This document shows positions 16,461-22,870 of a DNA stretch of 31,322 nt, one piece after another. Where the stretch lies: positions 1-31,322 of the forward strand of contig JBBQAA010000049.1 in NCBI GenBank assembly GCA_038276395.1, in the 5' to 3' direction. How positions within the stretch are numbered: position 1 is the first letter of the stretch; the number at the start of each line of letters is the position of its first letter. Source of the DNA: JBBQAA01 sp038276395. Its GTDB lineage: Bacteria > Actinomycetota > Thermoleophilia > Solirubrobacterales > Solirubrobacteraceae. The notes below the pieces were generated by a model. That model ran no database searches. It had not been told where the DNA came from and saw nothing but the letters and a program-made list of their open reading frames with translations. A program made the position numbers and the translations under genes.

Positions 16461-17636
16461 CTACGGCTGGCGCACGAGCGTGTCCGGGCCAAGCGTGTCG
16501 GGCGTCGTATGGCCCGAGAGCGCGTGGGCGAGGTCGACGTCGGCGAGGAAGGCGCGCAGCACGCGCTCGACCCCCTCCTGCCCGCCGAGCGCGAGCCCCC
16601 ACATGTAGGGTCGGCCGAGGAGGACGGCGCGGGCGCCGAGGGCGAGGGCCTTGACGACGTCCGAGCCCGAGCGCACGCCCGAATCGAGCAGCACCGGCAC
16701 CTCGTCCCCCACCGCCCCGACGACATCCGGCAGCGCGTCGAGCGCGGCAATCGCTCCGTCGACCTGGCGCCCGCCGTGGTTGGAGACGACGAGCCCGTCG
16801 ACCCCCAGCTCGCGCGCCTGGCGGGCGTCGTCGGGGTCGAGGACGCCCTTGAGCAGGATCGGCAGGTCGGTCGTCTCGCGCAGCCAGGCGAGGTCCTCCC
16901 AGTTGAGCGCCGGGTTGGAGAAGACGCCGACGAACTGGCCGACCGCGGCCTGCGGGTCCTCCTCCGGGGTCTTCTCCAGGGTCGAGCGGAACACCGGATC
17001 CGAGAGGTAGTTGGCGATCCCCACGCTCTGCAGGAAGGGGAGGTAGGCGAGCTGGAGGTCCCGCGGGCGCCAGGCGAGCATGGCCACGTCGAGCGTGACG
17101 ACGATCGCCGCGTAGCCCGCCGCCTCGGCACGGTGGACGAAGGAGGCGGCGAGCTCCTCTCCGCGCGGCCAGTAGAGCTGAAACCAGCGCGGCGAGTCGG
17201 GACCGGTGGCCTCGGCGATCTGCTCCATGGTGTGGGAGGCGGCGCTGCTGGCCACGTAGGGGAGGCCGTGGGCGGCGGCGGCGCAGGCGGTGGCGAGCTC
17301 GCCGTCGGGGTGGACGATCGACTGCACGCCGATCGGCGCGAGGCCGACGGGCGCGGGAAAGCGCGTGCCGAGGATCTCCCGCGAGAGGTCCCGCTCGGAG
17401 ACGTCGCGGAGCATCCGCGGGACGATCCGGTGGCGGCGGAAGGCCTCGAGGTTCTCCCGCATCGTGTCCTCGGTCGAGGCGCCGCCGAACAGATAGCCGC
17501 GGGGCTCGGCGTCGAGTGCGTCGTGCGCCGCCGCCTCGAGGGCGGCCATCCCCAGGGGATGCTCGGGCCGCTCGCCGGCCATGCCCTTGAGGTAGATCTC
17601 GTACTGGTGGTTGGCGAAGGGGATGTCGTCGCTCAT
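16461..17636 (-). CDS. FMN-dependent alpha-hydroxy-acid oxidizing protein (lactate 2-monooxygenase-like)
   Basis: This 391-residue TIM-barrel flavoprotein oxidises an L-2-hydroxyacid. Family segments are visible: PVGLAPIGVQSIVHPDGE, SSAASHTMEQIAEA, WFQLYWPRG, LLKGVLDPDDA, the active-site VVSNHGGRQVDG with catalytic His and Arg, and LLDSGVRSGSDVVKALALGA. The N-terminal QYEIYLKG and YLFGGASTEDTMREN resemble lactate 2-monooxygenase-type members. The start is taken as ATG 17636; an in-frame GTG at 17648 is an alternative. ATG 17636 fits the symmetric divergent promoter better. It heads the leftward operon with the acyl-CoA dehydrogenase pair and the methyltransferase. Confidence 0.92.
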   Translation of the reverse strand: MSDDIPFANHQYEIYLKGMAGERPEHPLGMAALEAAAHDALDAEPRGYLFGGASTEDTMRENLEAFRRHRIVPRMLRDVSERDLSREILGTRFPAPVGLAPIGVQSIVHPDGELATACAAAAHGLPYVASSAASHTMEQIAEATGPDSPRWFQLYWPRGEELAASFVHRAEAAGYAAIVVTLDVAMLAWRPRDLQLAYLPFLQSVGIANYLSDPVFRSTLEKTPEEDPQAAVGQFVGVFSNPALNWEDLAWLRETTDLPILLKGVLDPDDARQARELGVDGLVVSNHGGRQVDGAIAALDALPDVVGAVGDEVPVLLDSGVRSGSDVVKALALGARAVLLGRPYMWGLALGGQEGVERVLRAFLADVDLAHALSGHTTPDTLGPDTLVRQP

Positions 17637-17666
17637 GCTCGGCGGCACGGTAGCTTGGCGCTCGCT
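17637..17666. promoter_or_regulatory. Symmetric divergent (bidirectional) promoter
   Basis: The sequence ACGGTAGCTT (17647-17656) reads TAGCTT on the + strand and TACCGT on the - strand, the two -10 boxes sharing the central TA. Exactly 10 nt separate each box from a start codon: GTG 17667 on the right and ATG 17636 on the left. Both genes would therefore have nearly leaderless transcripts. This matches the known principle of bidirectional promoters built on the TAnnnTA-type symmetry of the -10 element. The assignment is from sequence alone. Confidence 0.5.
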
Positions 17667-18332
17667 GTGGTGCGTCTTCGCCAGGCCGTCCTCGTCGCGC
17701 CGGAGGTCGAGCCCCTGGCGAGCGCGCTACGGGCCGAGCTGGGGGTCGGCGCGCCGTTCGCCGACCCGGGCGTCTCCCTCTTCGGGCTCGAGAACGCGGT
17801 GATGGCGCTCGGCGATCAGTTCCTCGAGGTCGTCGCACCGACGCAGGACGGCACGGCGGCCGAGCGCACGCTCGCGCGGCGCGGGCCCGGCGGGTACATG
17901 CTGATCTTCCAGGTCGGCGACACCGGCGGTGTGCGGGATCGCGCGGCAGCGGAGGGCGTGCGCGTCGTCTGGGAGATCGCGCTCGAGGACATGGAGACGG
18001 TCCATCTCCACCCGCGCGACATGGGCGGGGCGATCGTCTCGGCCGACGCGCCCGTGCCGCCCGGGTCCTGGCGCTGGGCCGGGCCGGAGTGGACGGGCCG
18101 CGCCGGGCGCGCTCCCGAGGGCTCGATCCTCGGCGCGACCATCGCCGTGCCCGATCCGCACGCCGCGGCCAGGCGGTGGGCCGCCATCCTCGGGGTCGAG
18201 CGTACGCCCGGAGTCGAGTTCGTCGCGGGGGAGGAGGGCCTCGTCGGGGTGAGCCTCCGCGTGCCCGACGCGGTCCGTCGCGGGCGCGCCTCGGTCGAGC
18301 TCGGCGGACTCACGTTCACCTTCGCCGGTTAG
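17667..18332 (+). CDS. VOC/glyoxalase-like protein
   Basis: This protein of about 221 residues looks like a two-module vicinal-oxygen-chelate protein. The first module runs from RLRQAVLVAPEVEPLASAL to about residue 110, with FLEVVAPTQDGTAAERTL. The second begins at ILGATIAVPDPHAAARRWAAILG. Such proteins bind a metal or small ligand; no catalytic function can be assigned, and metal ligands are incomplete in the second module. The start is GTG 17667, with a second GTG directly after it at 17670. It is divergent from the hydroxyacid oxidase gene. Its TAG stop is part of the -10 box of the following SDR gene. Confidence 0.8.
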   Translation: MVRLRQAVLVAPEVEPLASALRAELGVGAPFADPGVSLFGLENAVMALGDQFLEVVAPTQDGTAAERTLARRGPGGYMLIFQVGDTGGVRDRAAAEGVRVVWEIALEDMETVHLHPRDMGGAIVSADAPVPPGSWRWAGPEWTGRAGRAPEGSILGATIAVPDPHAAARRWAAILGVERTPGVEFVAGEEGLVGVSLRVPDAVRRGRASVELGGLTFTFAG

Positions 18333-18335
18333 GGT
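18330..18335 (+). promoter_or_regulatory. -10 box (TAGGGT) of a leaderless SDR transcript, overlapping a stop codon
   Basis: TAGGGT is followed by exactly 7 nt and ATG 18343. Its first three bases are the stop codon of the VOC gene. An identical TAGGGT-N7-ATG occurs at 20018. No ribosome binding site precedes the ATG. Confidence 0.55.
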
Positions 18336-18342
18336 CTCGCGG

Positions 18343-19149
18343 ATGGAGCTACGAGACCGGGTCGCGGTCGTCACGGGAGGAGCCTCCGGGATCGGTCGCG
18401 CGCTGGCGCTGCGCTTCGCCGAGGAGGGCGCGCGCGGTGTGCTCGTCGCCGACCTCGACGCCGTGGGCGCCGAGCGCGTCGCCCGGGAGATCGGCGCGCA
18501 GGGCCGGGGGGCGGGGTGTGACGTCGCCGAGGAGGAGTCCGTCGTGCGGCTGCTCGCCGTCGCCGAGGGGACCTGGGGCCCGGTCGAGGTGTTCTGCGCC
18601 AACGCCGGGATCGGCGTTGGCCGCGGGCTCGACACGCCGGAGGAGCAGTGGGACCGCGTGCTCGACGTCAACCTCCGCGCCCACGTTCTCGCCGCCCGGC
18701 TGCTCGTCCCCGGCTGGCTCGAGCGCGGGGAGGGCTACTTCGTCTCGACCGCCTCCGCCGCCGGCCTGCTCACGCAGATCGGCGACGCCTCCTACTCGGT
18801 CTCCAAGGCCGCTGCAGTGGCCTTCGCCCAGTGGCTCTCGGTGACCTTCGGCGAGCGCGGCGTGCGCGTGAGCTGCCTGTGCCCGATGGGGGTCGACACG
18901 CCGCTCCTGCGCGGCGGCCTGGCGCAGGGCGGCGAGGAGAGCCTCGGCCCGCGGGTCGTCGAGGCGGCGGGCGAGGTCCTCCAGCCCGAGCAGGTGGCCG
19001 ACGCCGTCGTCGAGGTCATGCGCAAGGAGAGCTTCCTCGTCACGCCGCACCCCGAGGTGCGCGAGTACCTGCGCCGCCGGGGGGACGACCCCGACCGCTG
19101 GATCGCCGGCATGCGGCGCCTGCAGGCCGCGGTGCTCGGCGGCGCGTGA
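18343..19149 (+). CDS. Short-chain dehydrogenase/reductase
   Basis: This 268-residue classical SDR has TGGASGIG at 11-18, Asp after strand 2 (ADLDA, which suggests NAD), CANAG at 85-89, Ser138 in STASAAG, and the catalytic YSVSK with Tyr151 and Lys155. It probably oxidises a hydroxyl or reduces a ketone on a lipid or hydroxyacyl compound, given the surrounding genes; the substrate is not known. The start is ATG 18343, directly after a -10 box. A GC-rich hairpin 12 nt after the stop may end the transcript. Confidence 0.92.
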   Translation: MELRDRVAVVTGGASGIGRALALRFAEEGARGVLVADLDAVGAERVAREIGAQGRGAGCDVAEEESVVRLLAVAEGTWGPVEVFCANAGIGVGRGLDTPEEQWDRVLDVNLRAHVLAARLLVPGWLERGEGYFVSTASAAGLLTQIGDASYSVSKAAAVAFAQWLSVTFGERGVRVSCLCPMGVDTPLLRGGLAQGGEESLGPRVVEAAGEVLQPEQVADAVVEVMRKESFLVTPHPEVREYLRRRGDDPDRWIAGMRRLQAAVLGGA

Positions 19150-19160
19150 GCGGAATCAGC

Positions 19161-19176
19161 CCCCGGTGAACCGGGG
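19161..19176 (+). terminator. Hairpin after the SDR gene
   Basis: CCCCGG-TGAA-CCGGGG forms a perfect 6-bp GC stem with a tetraloop, 12 nt after the SDR stop. No U-tract follows, so it is only a possible terminator. The rest of 19150-19390 is purine-rich and GC-rich sequence in which I see no gene. Confidence 0.4.
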
Positions 19177-19390
19177 TCCGGCGCTGGTGGCGAGGACAGA
19201 GGCGCGGGGACGCTGGTCCCGGAGGAGGAGGGGGAGGGGAGGGCTGCATTTCGCAACTCCAGGGCTCGAAACGCTGCCCACCCCCCGTTCCCCCGGCACG
19301 GTGGCCGAAGCCCCGTCCGCGCCGCGTCACCGCGAGACCGCGCCGCGCAGCTCTCGGGCGCAGGACGACCGGCCGGCATCAAGCCACCCG

Positions 19391-19666
19391 CTAGAGACCC
19401 GGCGGCGGGCCGCCGCGGAAGCCGGGACCGGCCGGGCCGTGATCGCCTTCGCGGTCGCCGAACCCGCGGAAGCTCTTGTCGAAGGCGAACACGAACGCGC
19501 CCTCCGAGGAGGTCGAGATGTGCACGCGGTCGCCGGTCTTCAGGTCGGCCAGCGCGGTCTTCCTGCCGTTCCGCACGACGGTCGCGCCGCCCGGCACGGA
19601 GACCGTGGCACCCCCGATCGCCACGCAGGCGCCCGCGGTGAGTAGGGCCTTCTGTGGGGTTCTCAT
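19391..19666 (-). CDS. Small secreted-like protein with DUF5666-like segment
   Basis: This 91-residue protein has an N-terminus of MRTPQKALLTAGACVAIGG, a short positive and hydrophobic stretch that may be a weak signal peptide. The middle, TVVRNGRKTALADLKTGDRVHIS, has the RNGKxxxLxDLKxGDRV pattern of DUF5666-like beta modules. The tail is Gly/Pro-rich (GFRGGPPPGL). The function is unknown; a cell-surface or periplasmic role is possible. The start is ATG 19666. GATGAT lies 6 nt upstream, again overlapping the stop of the preceding gene. Confidence 0.6.
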   Translation of the reverse strand: MRTPQKALLTAGACVAIGGATVSVPGGATVVRNGRKTALADLKTGDRVHISTSSEGAFVFAFDKSFRGFGDREGDHGPAGPGFRGGPPPGL

Positions 19667-19672
19667 GGGCCG

Positions 19673-19678
19673 ATCATC
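19673..19678 (-). promoter_or_regulatory. Candidate -10 box before the small DUF5666-like gene
   Basis: GATGAT on the - strand ends 6 nt before ATG 19666 and contains the stop codon (19674-19676) of the upstream gene. It is a weak match by sequence; the placement is like that at 18330. Confidence 0.3.
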
Positions 19679-19973
19679 GCCCGGAGGGCTGAGGTCCGGC
19701 TGAGGGTTCGCCCCCGATCGGCCGAGCTTGAGCGGCGGCCTCCGCCCGCTCCCCCGGCGGCGCCGGGGGCACCCCGGCGCCGGGGACCTCGACCGCGCCC
19801 GGCAGCGCCCCGAGCTCGGCGGTGTCGAGCGGCAGGCAGGTCTCGCAGAAGTCGCGCCCGAACGGCGTCAGGTCGATGCGGCGGCGCACGGCGCGGCCCC
19901 GCTCCAGTTCGTCGCGTAGCCGATCGCGCCGGGTGAAGAGCGGGATCGAGAGTTCGCGCAGCAGGTGGCTCAC
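19674..19973 (-). CDS. Hypothetical protein, 99 residues
   Basis: I do not recognise a family. The N-terminal two thirds look like a folded protein: SHLLRELSIPLFTRRDRLRDELERG, then RRRIDLTPFGRDFCETCLPLDTAELGALPG, with a CxxC pair. The C-terminal third is Pro/Ala/Gly-rich and probably disordered. The start is GTG 19973, preceded by GAGGGGA a few bases upstream. It is divergent from the SRPBCC gene. The paired cysteines could bind a metal or be redox-active, but nothing proves this. Confidence 0.5.
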   Translation of the reverse strand: MSHLLRELSIPLFTRRDRLRDELERGRAVRRRIDLTPFGRDFCETCLPLDTAELGALPGAVEVPGAGVPPAPPGERAEAAAQARPIGGEPSAGPQPSGR

Positions 19974-20017
19974 GATTCCCCTCTATCGGGGGCCTATGGG
20001 ATGGAAGGCCGCTCGGG

Positions 20018-20023
20018 TAGGGT
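20018..20023 (+). promoter_or_regulatory. -10 box (TAGGGT) of a leaderless SRPBCC transcript
   Basis: TAGGGT, then exactly 7 nt, then ATG 20031, identical in box and spacing to the site at 18330. No ribosome binding site is seen. It would drive the SRPBCC, alcohol dehydrogenase and metallo-beta-lactamase genes. Confidence 0.55.
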
Positions 20024-20030
20024 CCCGGGC

Positions 20031-20483
20031 ATGGGACTGATCAAGGGAGAGAAGACCGTCGAGATCGACGCGCCCGTCGAGCGCTGCTTCGAGATCGCCG
20101 CCGACATCGAGAACGCGCCCGAGTGGCAGGAGGCGCTCAAGGACGTCGAGGTGCTCTCGACCGACGCCGAGGGCCGGGCCGAGGTCGTCAACACGAAGTC
20201 CGACGCGAAGGTCAAGACCGTCTCGACACGGCTGCGCTTCGCCTACCACCCGAACGACCGCATCGCCTGGACGCAGGAGAAGGGCGACGTGAAGTCCCTC
20301 GAGGGCTGGTGGACGCTCGAGGACATCGGGGACGGCCGCACGCGCGCGAGCTACGGGCTGGCCGTCGACCCCGGGCGGATGCTCGGGATGCTCCTCAAGG
20401 GCCCGGCCGAGTCCGCGGTGCGCGACTTCCTGCTCGGCGGCGCCGCCGACGGTCTGAAGAGGCAGGCCGAGTCCGGCTCGTGA
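20031..20483 (+). CDS. SRPBCC family protein (polyketide cyclase/dehydrase-like)
   Basis: This 150-residue START-like protein begins with the strand GEKTVEIDAPVERCFEIAADIENAPEW, the standard opening of the SRPBCC hydrophobic-ligand-binding fold, and ends with a long C-terminal helix (AVRDFLLGGAADGLKRQ). Members bind lipids or aromatic compounds, and some are cyclases or dehydratases. The start ATG 20031 is chosen over an upstream open stretch because of the -10 box and because the domain begins there. Its stop overlaps the alcohol dehydrogenase start (GTGA), so the two are translationally coupled. Confidence 0.88.
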   Translation: MGLIKGEKTVEIDAPVERCFEIAADIENAPEWQEALKDVEVLSTDAEGRAEVVNTKSDAKVKTVSTRLRFAYHPNDRIAWTQEKGDVKSLEGWWTLEDIGDGRTRASYGLAVDPGRMLGMLLKGPAESAVRDFLLGGAADGLKRQAESGS

Positions 20484-21592
20484 GGATCCGCGCTGCCGTC
20501 CTCGAGGAGTTCGGCGCGCCGCTCGCGGTGCAGGAGATCGACCTCGCGGACCCGCGGGAGGGCGAGGTGCTCGTGCGCCTGTCGGCCTGCGGCGTCTGCC
20601 ACACCGACCTCTACACCGCCTCGGGCGCCGACCCCTCGGGCTACGCGCCGGCCGTGCTCGGCCACGAGGGCGCCGGCGTCGTCGAGGCCGTGGGCCCCGG
20701 CGTGCGCGACCTGGCGATCGGCGACCACGTCGTCACGCTGTTCTCCCCCCAGTGCCGGGACTGCGTCCACTGCGAGGACGAGCGGACCAACCTCTGCCTG
20801 GCCATCCGCGAGCAGCAGAACCTCGGCTTCCTGCCCGACGGGACGACCCGGCTCTCGCGCGAGGGCGAGCCGATCCGACACTTCATGGGCACCTCGACCT
20901 TCGCCGAGGCGACGGTCATGCCCGAGATCGCGCTGGCCAAGGTCTCGCCCGACGCGCCGCTCGACCGCGCCTGCCTGTTCGCCTGCGGGCTCTCGACCGG
21001 GCTCGGCGCGGCGATGAACACCGCCCAGGTCACGGCGGGCTCGACCTGCGTTGTCTTCGGCGCGGGGATGGTCGGCCTCGGCGCCGTCGCGGGCTGCCGC
21101 CTGCAGGGCGCCGAGCGCATCATTTGCGTGGATCTCTCCGAGGAGCGGCTCGAGCTGGCCCGCGGCCAGGGCGCGACGGACGTGATAAGTCCCTCCCACC
21201 CCGGCCCGGACACGGTCGCGCAGATCCTCGAGCTGACCGGAGGCTTCGGCGCCGACTACACCTTCGAGGCCACGGGCCTCGTCTCCGTCATGCGCCAGGC
21301 CGTGGAGTCCGCGCGCATGGGCTGGGGCCTCTGCACGGTGGCGGGCGTGGCCGGCAAGGGGGAGACCCTCGACATCGTCCCGCGCCTGCTCATCACCGGC
21401 CGCCGCGTCGCCGGCTCCTCCTTCGGCGGCGTCAAGGGCCGCGACGGCGTGCCCGCGCTCGTCGAGCGCTGGCTCGCGGGCGACATCGACGTCGAGCCCT
21501 TCGTGTCCCATTCACTCACCCTCGACGAGGTCAACCGGGGCTTTGAGCTCATGGAGGCCCAGGATGGAATCAGGAGCGTGATCTCGTTTTGA
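20480..21592 (+). CDS. Zinc-dependent class III-type alcohol dehydrogenase
   Basis: This 370-residue medium-chain dehydrogenase has the catalytic zinc ligands Cys40 (CGVCHTD), His62 (GHEGAG) and Cys169 (FACGLSTG), and the structural zinc cysteines 92, 95, 98 and 106. Segments such as YTASGADP, LPDGTTRLS, HFMGTSTFAE and FGGVKGRDG, and the RSVISF terminus, match class III enzymes (S-hydroxymethyl-glutathione dehydrogenase/AdhC). A thiol-adduct aldehyde such as formaldehyde bound to mycothiol or glutathione is a reasonable guess. The start is GTG 20480 (GTGA overlap with the SRPBCC stop). Its stop overlaps the TTG of the hydrolase gene, a pairing also known for thiol-dependent formaldehyde dehydrogenases. 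Confidence 0.9.
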   Translation: MRIRAAVLEEFGAPLAVQEIDLADPREGEVLVRLSACGVCHTDLYTASGADPSGYAPAVLGHEGAGVVEAVGPGVRDLAIGDHVVTLFSPQCRDCVHCEDERTNLCLAIREQQNLGFLPDGTTRLSREGEPIRHFMGTSTFAEATVMPEIALAKVSPDAPLDRACLFACGLSTGLGAAMNTAQVTAGSTCVVFGAGMVGLGAVAGCRLQGAERIICVDLSEERLELARGQGATDVISPSHPGPDTVAQILELTGGFGADYTFEATGLVSVMRQAVESARMGWGLCTVAGVAGKGETLDIVPRLLITGRRVAGSSFGGVKGRDGVPALVERWLAGDIDVEPFVSHSLTLDEVNRGFELMEAQDGIRSVISF

Positions 21593-22329
21593 AGATCGAC
21601 CGCGCGGAGCACCCCGACTGGCTCTCCAACGCCTATCTGGTCGCCGAGGGGCCGAACGGCTCGGGCGTCCTCGTCGACGGCAACGGCGTGATCGAGCCGC
21701 TGCTCGAGCAGATCGAGCGCGACGGCATCACGATCACACACGTGCTCGTCACCCACCACCACGCCGACCACGTCGTCGGGATCCGGGAGCTGGCCGAGCG
21801 GTTCGGGGTCCCCGTCGTCGGCCATCCGCTGACGCAGGAGGCGCTCGGGGTGGACGTCGTCACGGAGACGATCGAGGACGGGGGGACGCTCTCCTCGGGC
21901 AGCCTCGAGATCCGGGCGATCCACACTCCCGGCCACGACGCCGGCCACCTCGCCTTCCTGTGCGACGGCACCGACGTGCTCACCGCCGATGTCCTGTTCA
22001 AGGGCACGGTGGGCGGGACCCTCGCGCCCGGCCACACGACCTTCGCGGACCTCAAGGGCTCCGTGCTGAGGCTCCTCGAGCTGCCGCCCGAGACGCGCGT
22101 GCACCCCGGCCACCGCGAGCCGACCACGATCCACGACGAATCCGAGGACAACCCCTTCGTGCGGATCTGGAAGGGCGCGGAGCAGGAGGGCACGGAGACC
22201 TGCCGCGTCGGCGATGACGAGGCCACGCTCATACTCTGGGCGCCCGACTACGACGGCGGGAACAAGGCCTGGGTGCGCTTCGCCGACGGCCGGGACGAGA
22301 TCGTCGGCGGCTCGCGCGTCGAGCGGTAG
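21589..22329 (+). CDS. Metallo-beta-lactamase fold hydrolase (glyoxalase II-like)
   Basis: This 246-residue MBL-fold protein has the metal motif HHHADH (H56, H58, D60, H61), then TPGHDAGH, a bridging Asp in TADVLFKG and a late His in VHPGHREPT. It resembles hydroxyacylglutathione hydrolases and so may cleave the thioester made by the preceding dehydrogenase. A C-terminal extension of about 45 residues (from VGDDEATLILWAPDYDGG) is not part of the core fold. The start is TTG 21589, giving a TTGA overlap with the dehydrogenase stop; no better start exists since MKIDRAEHPDWLSNAY opens the fold. Tight coupling supports a joint function. Confidence 0.87.
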   Translation: MKIDRAEHPDWLSNAYLVAEGPNGSGVLVDGNGVIEPLLEQIERDGITITHVLVTHHHADHVVGIRELAERFGVPVVGHPLTQEALGVDVVTETIEDGGTLSSGSLEIRAIHTPGHDAGHLAFLCDGTDVLTADVLFKGTVGGTLAPGHTTFADLKGSVLRLLELPPETRVHPGHREPTTIHDESEDNPFVRIWKGAEQEGTETCRVGDDEATLILWAPDYDGGNKAWVRFADGRDEIVGGSRVER

Positions 22330-22558
22330 GTCGCCGGGGGCTGGGCTTGGCCGGAGGAGGGTGCGGGCCGTCGTTTTGCTGCGCTGGGCTTCGGAAGACC
22401 GGCCCGTGTAACGAAGTGGTTGCGGGGCGATCGTTTCGTCGCCCTGACCGATCCGGAGCCCAGGCGAGCAACGAAAGCGCCCGGGTACCGCCAACCCGGA
22501 GGACTTCGCCGGCCTGGAGAGCCTCCTCCGGATCGTGCCGGTGGATCCCTAGGGTCGC
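22330..22558. other. Non-coding stretch after the MBL gene
   Basis: I see no gene. Two inverted repeats are visible: CCGGAGGA (22496-22503) with TCCTCCGG (22524-22531), 20 nt apart, and a GGGCGA/TCGCCC stem near 22427-22446. The repeated ACGAA/AACGAA words and these stems could be a transcript end or a decayed gene tail. The stretch borders the MMPL remnant. Confidence 0.4.
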
Positions 22559-22696
22559 GCCCGCGAGGGCTCGACCCGCAGCACCCGCCGGCAGCCACCA
22601 GTTCCAGCGCCCGAACAGCGAAACGATCGCGGGCACGAGCAGCGCGAGGACACGGTGGCGTAGAGCAGGATCCCCCGCGGCGAGGCCGGTGGCCAT
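22559..22696 (-). pseudogene. MMPL/RND transporter C-terminal remnant
   Basis: In one - frame the sequence LALLVPAIVSLFGRWNWWLP is the well-known end of the last membrane region of MMPL transporters. The preceding bases read GLAAGILLYATV if one extra G is removed, matching the GLAVGILLDATV segment that normally precedes it. Two frame changes and loss of the rest of the gene show decay. In the shifted reading the usual Asp is Tyr. Recognition is by motif only. Confidence 0.6.
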
Positions 22697-22717
22697 GATG
22701 TGCGGCCACCCTACGGC

Positions 22718-22723
22718 TAGCGT
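22718..22723 (+). promoter_or_regulatory. Candidate -10 box (TAGCGT) before the 28-residue ORF
   Basis: TAGCGT ends 9 nt before ATG 22733, similar to other near-leaderless arrangements here. Confidence 0.35.
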
Positions 22724-22732
22724 GACCGGGGG

Positions 22733-22819
22733 ATGTCGCCGTTCTGGATCTGGATGCAAGTCGGCATCGTCGTGTGCGTCGTGGCGGCCATGGTCATCGC
22801 GATCGTCAAGCTGGCCTAG
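22733..22819 (+). CDS. Possible 28-residue single-pass membrane peptide
   Basis: ATG 22733 to TAG 22819 encodes 28 residues: MSPFWIWMQ, then a hydrophobic helix rich in Val, Ile and Ala (VGIVVCVVAAMVIAIV), then KLA. The composition is that of a single membrane segment with a positive C-terminal end. Codons end mostly in G or C. A TAGCGT box lies 9 nt upstream. The function is unknown; such peptides can tune membrane protein complexes. It is too short for certainty from one sequence. Confidence 0.45.
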   Translation: MSPFWIWMQVGIVVCVVAAMVIAIVKLA

Positions 22820-22826
22820 CCTCGCG

Positions 22827-22832
22827 TAGTAT
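22827..22832 (+). promoter_or_regulatory. -10 box (TAGTAT) for the universal stress protein gene
   Basis: TAGTAT matches TAnnnT well. It lies 38 nt upstream of ATG 22871. Unlike the leaderless sites, the transcript would have a leader of about 30 nt carrying a GAGGAGG ribosome binding site (22858-22864). Confidence 0.45.
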
Positions 22833-22870
22833 CCGGCCGGACCGGGGATTCAGAGGCCGAGGAGGCGCGG

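Noticed and set aside
22330..22558. A structured RNA suggested by the repeated ACGAA words and GC stems after the MBL gene.
   Set aside because: The stems do not build a consistent fold by eye and the stretch borders a decayed gene; listed only as a non-coding stretch.
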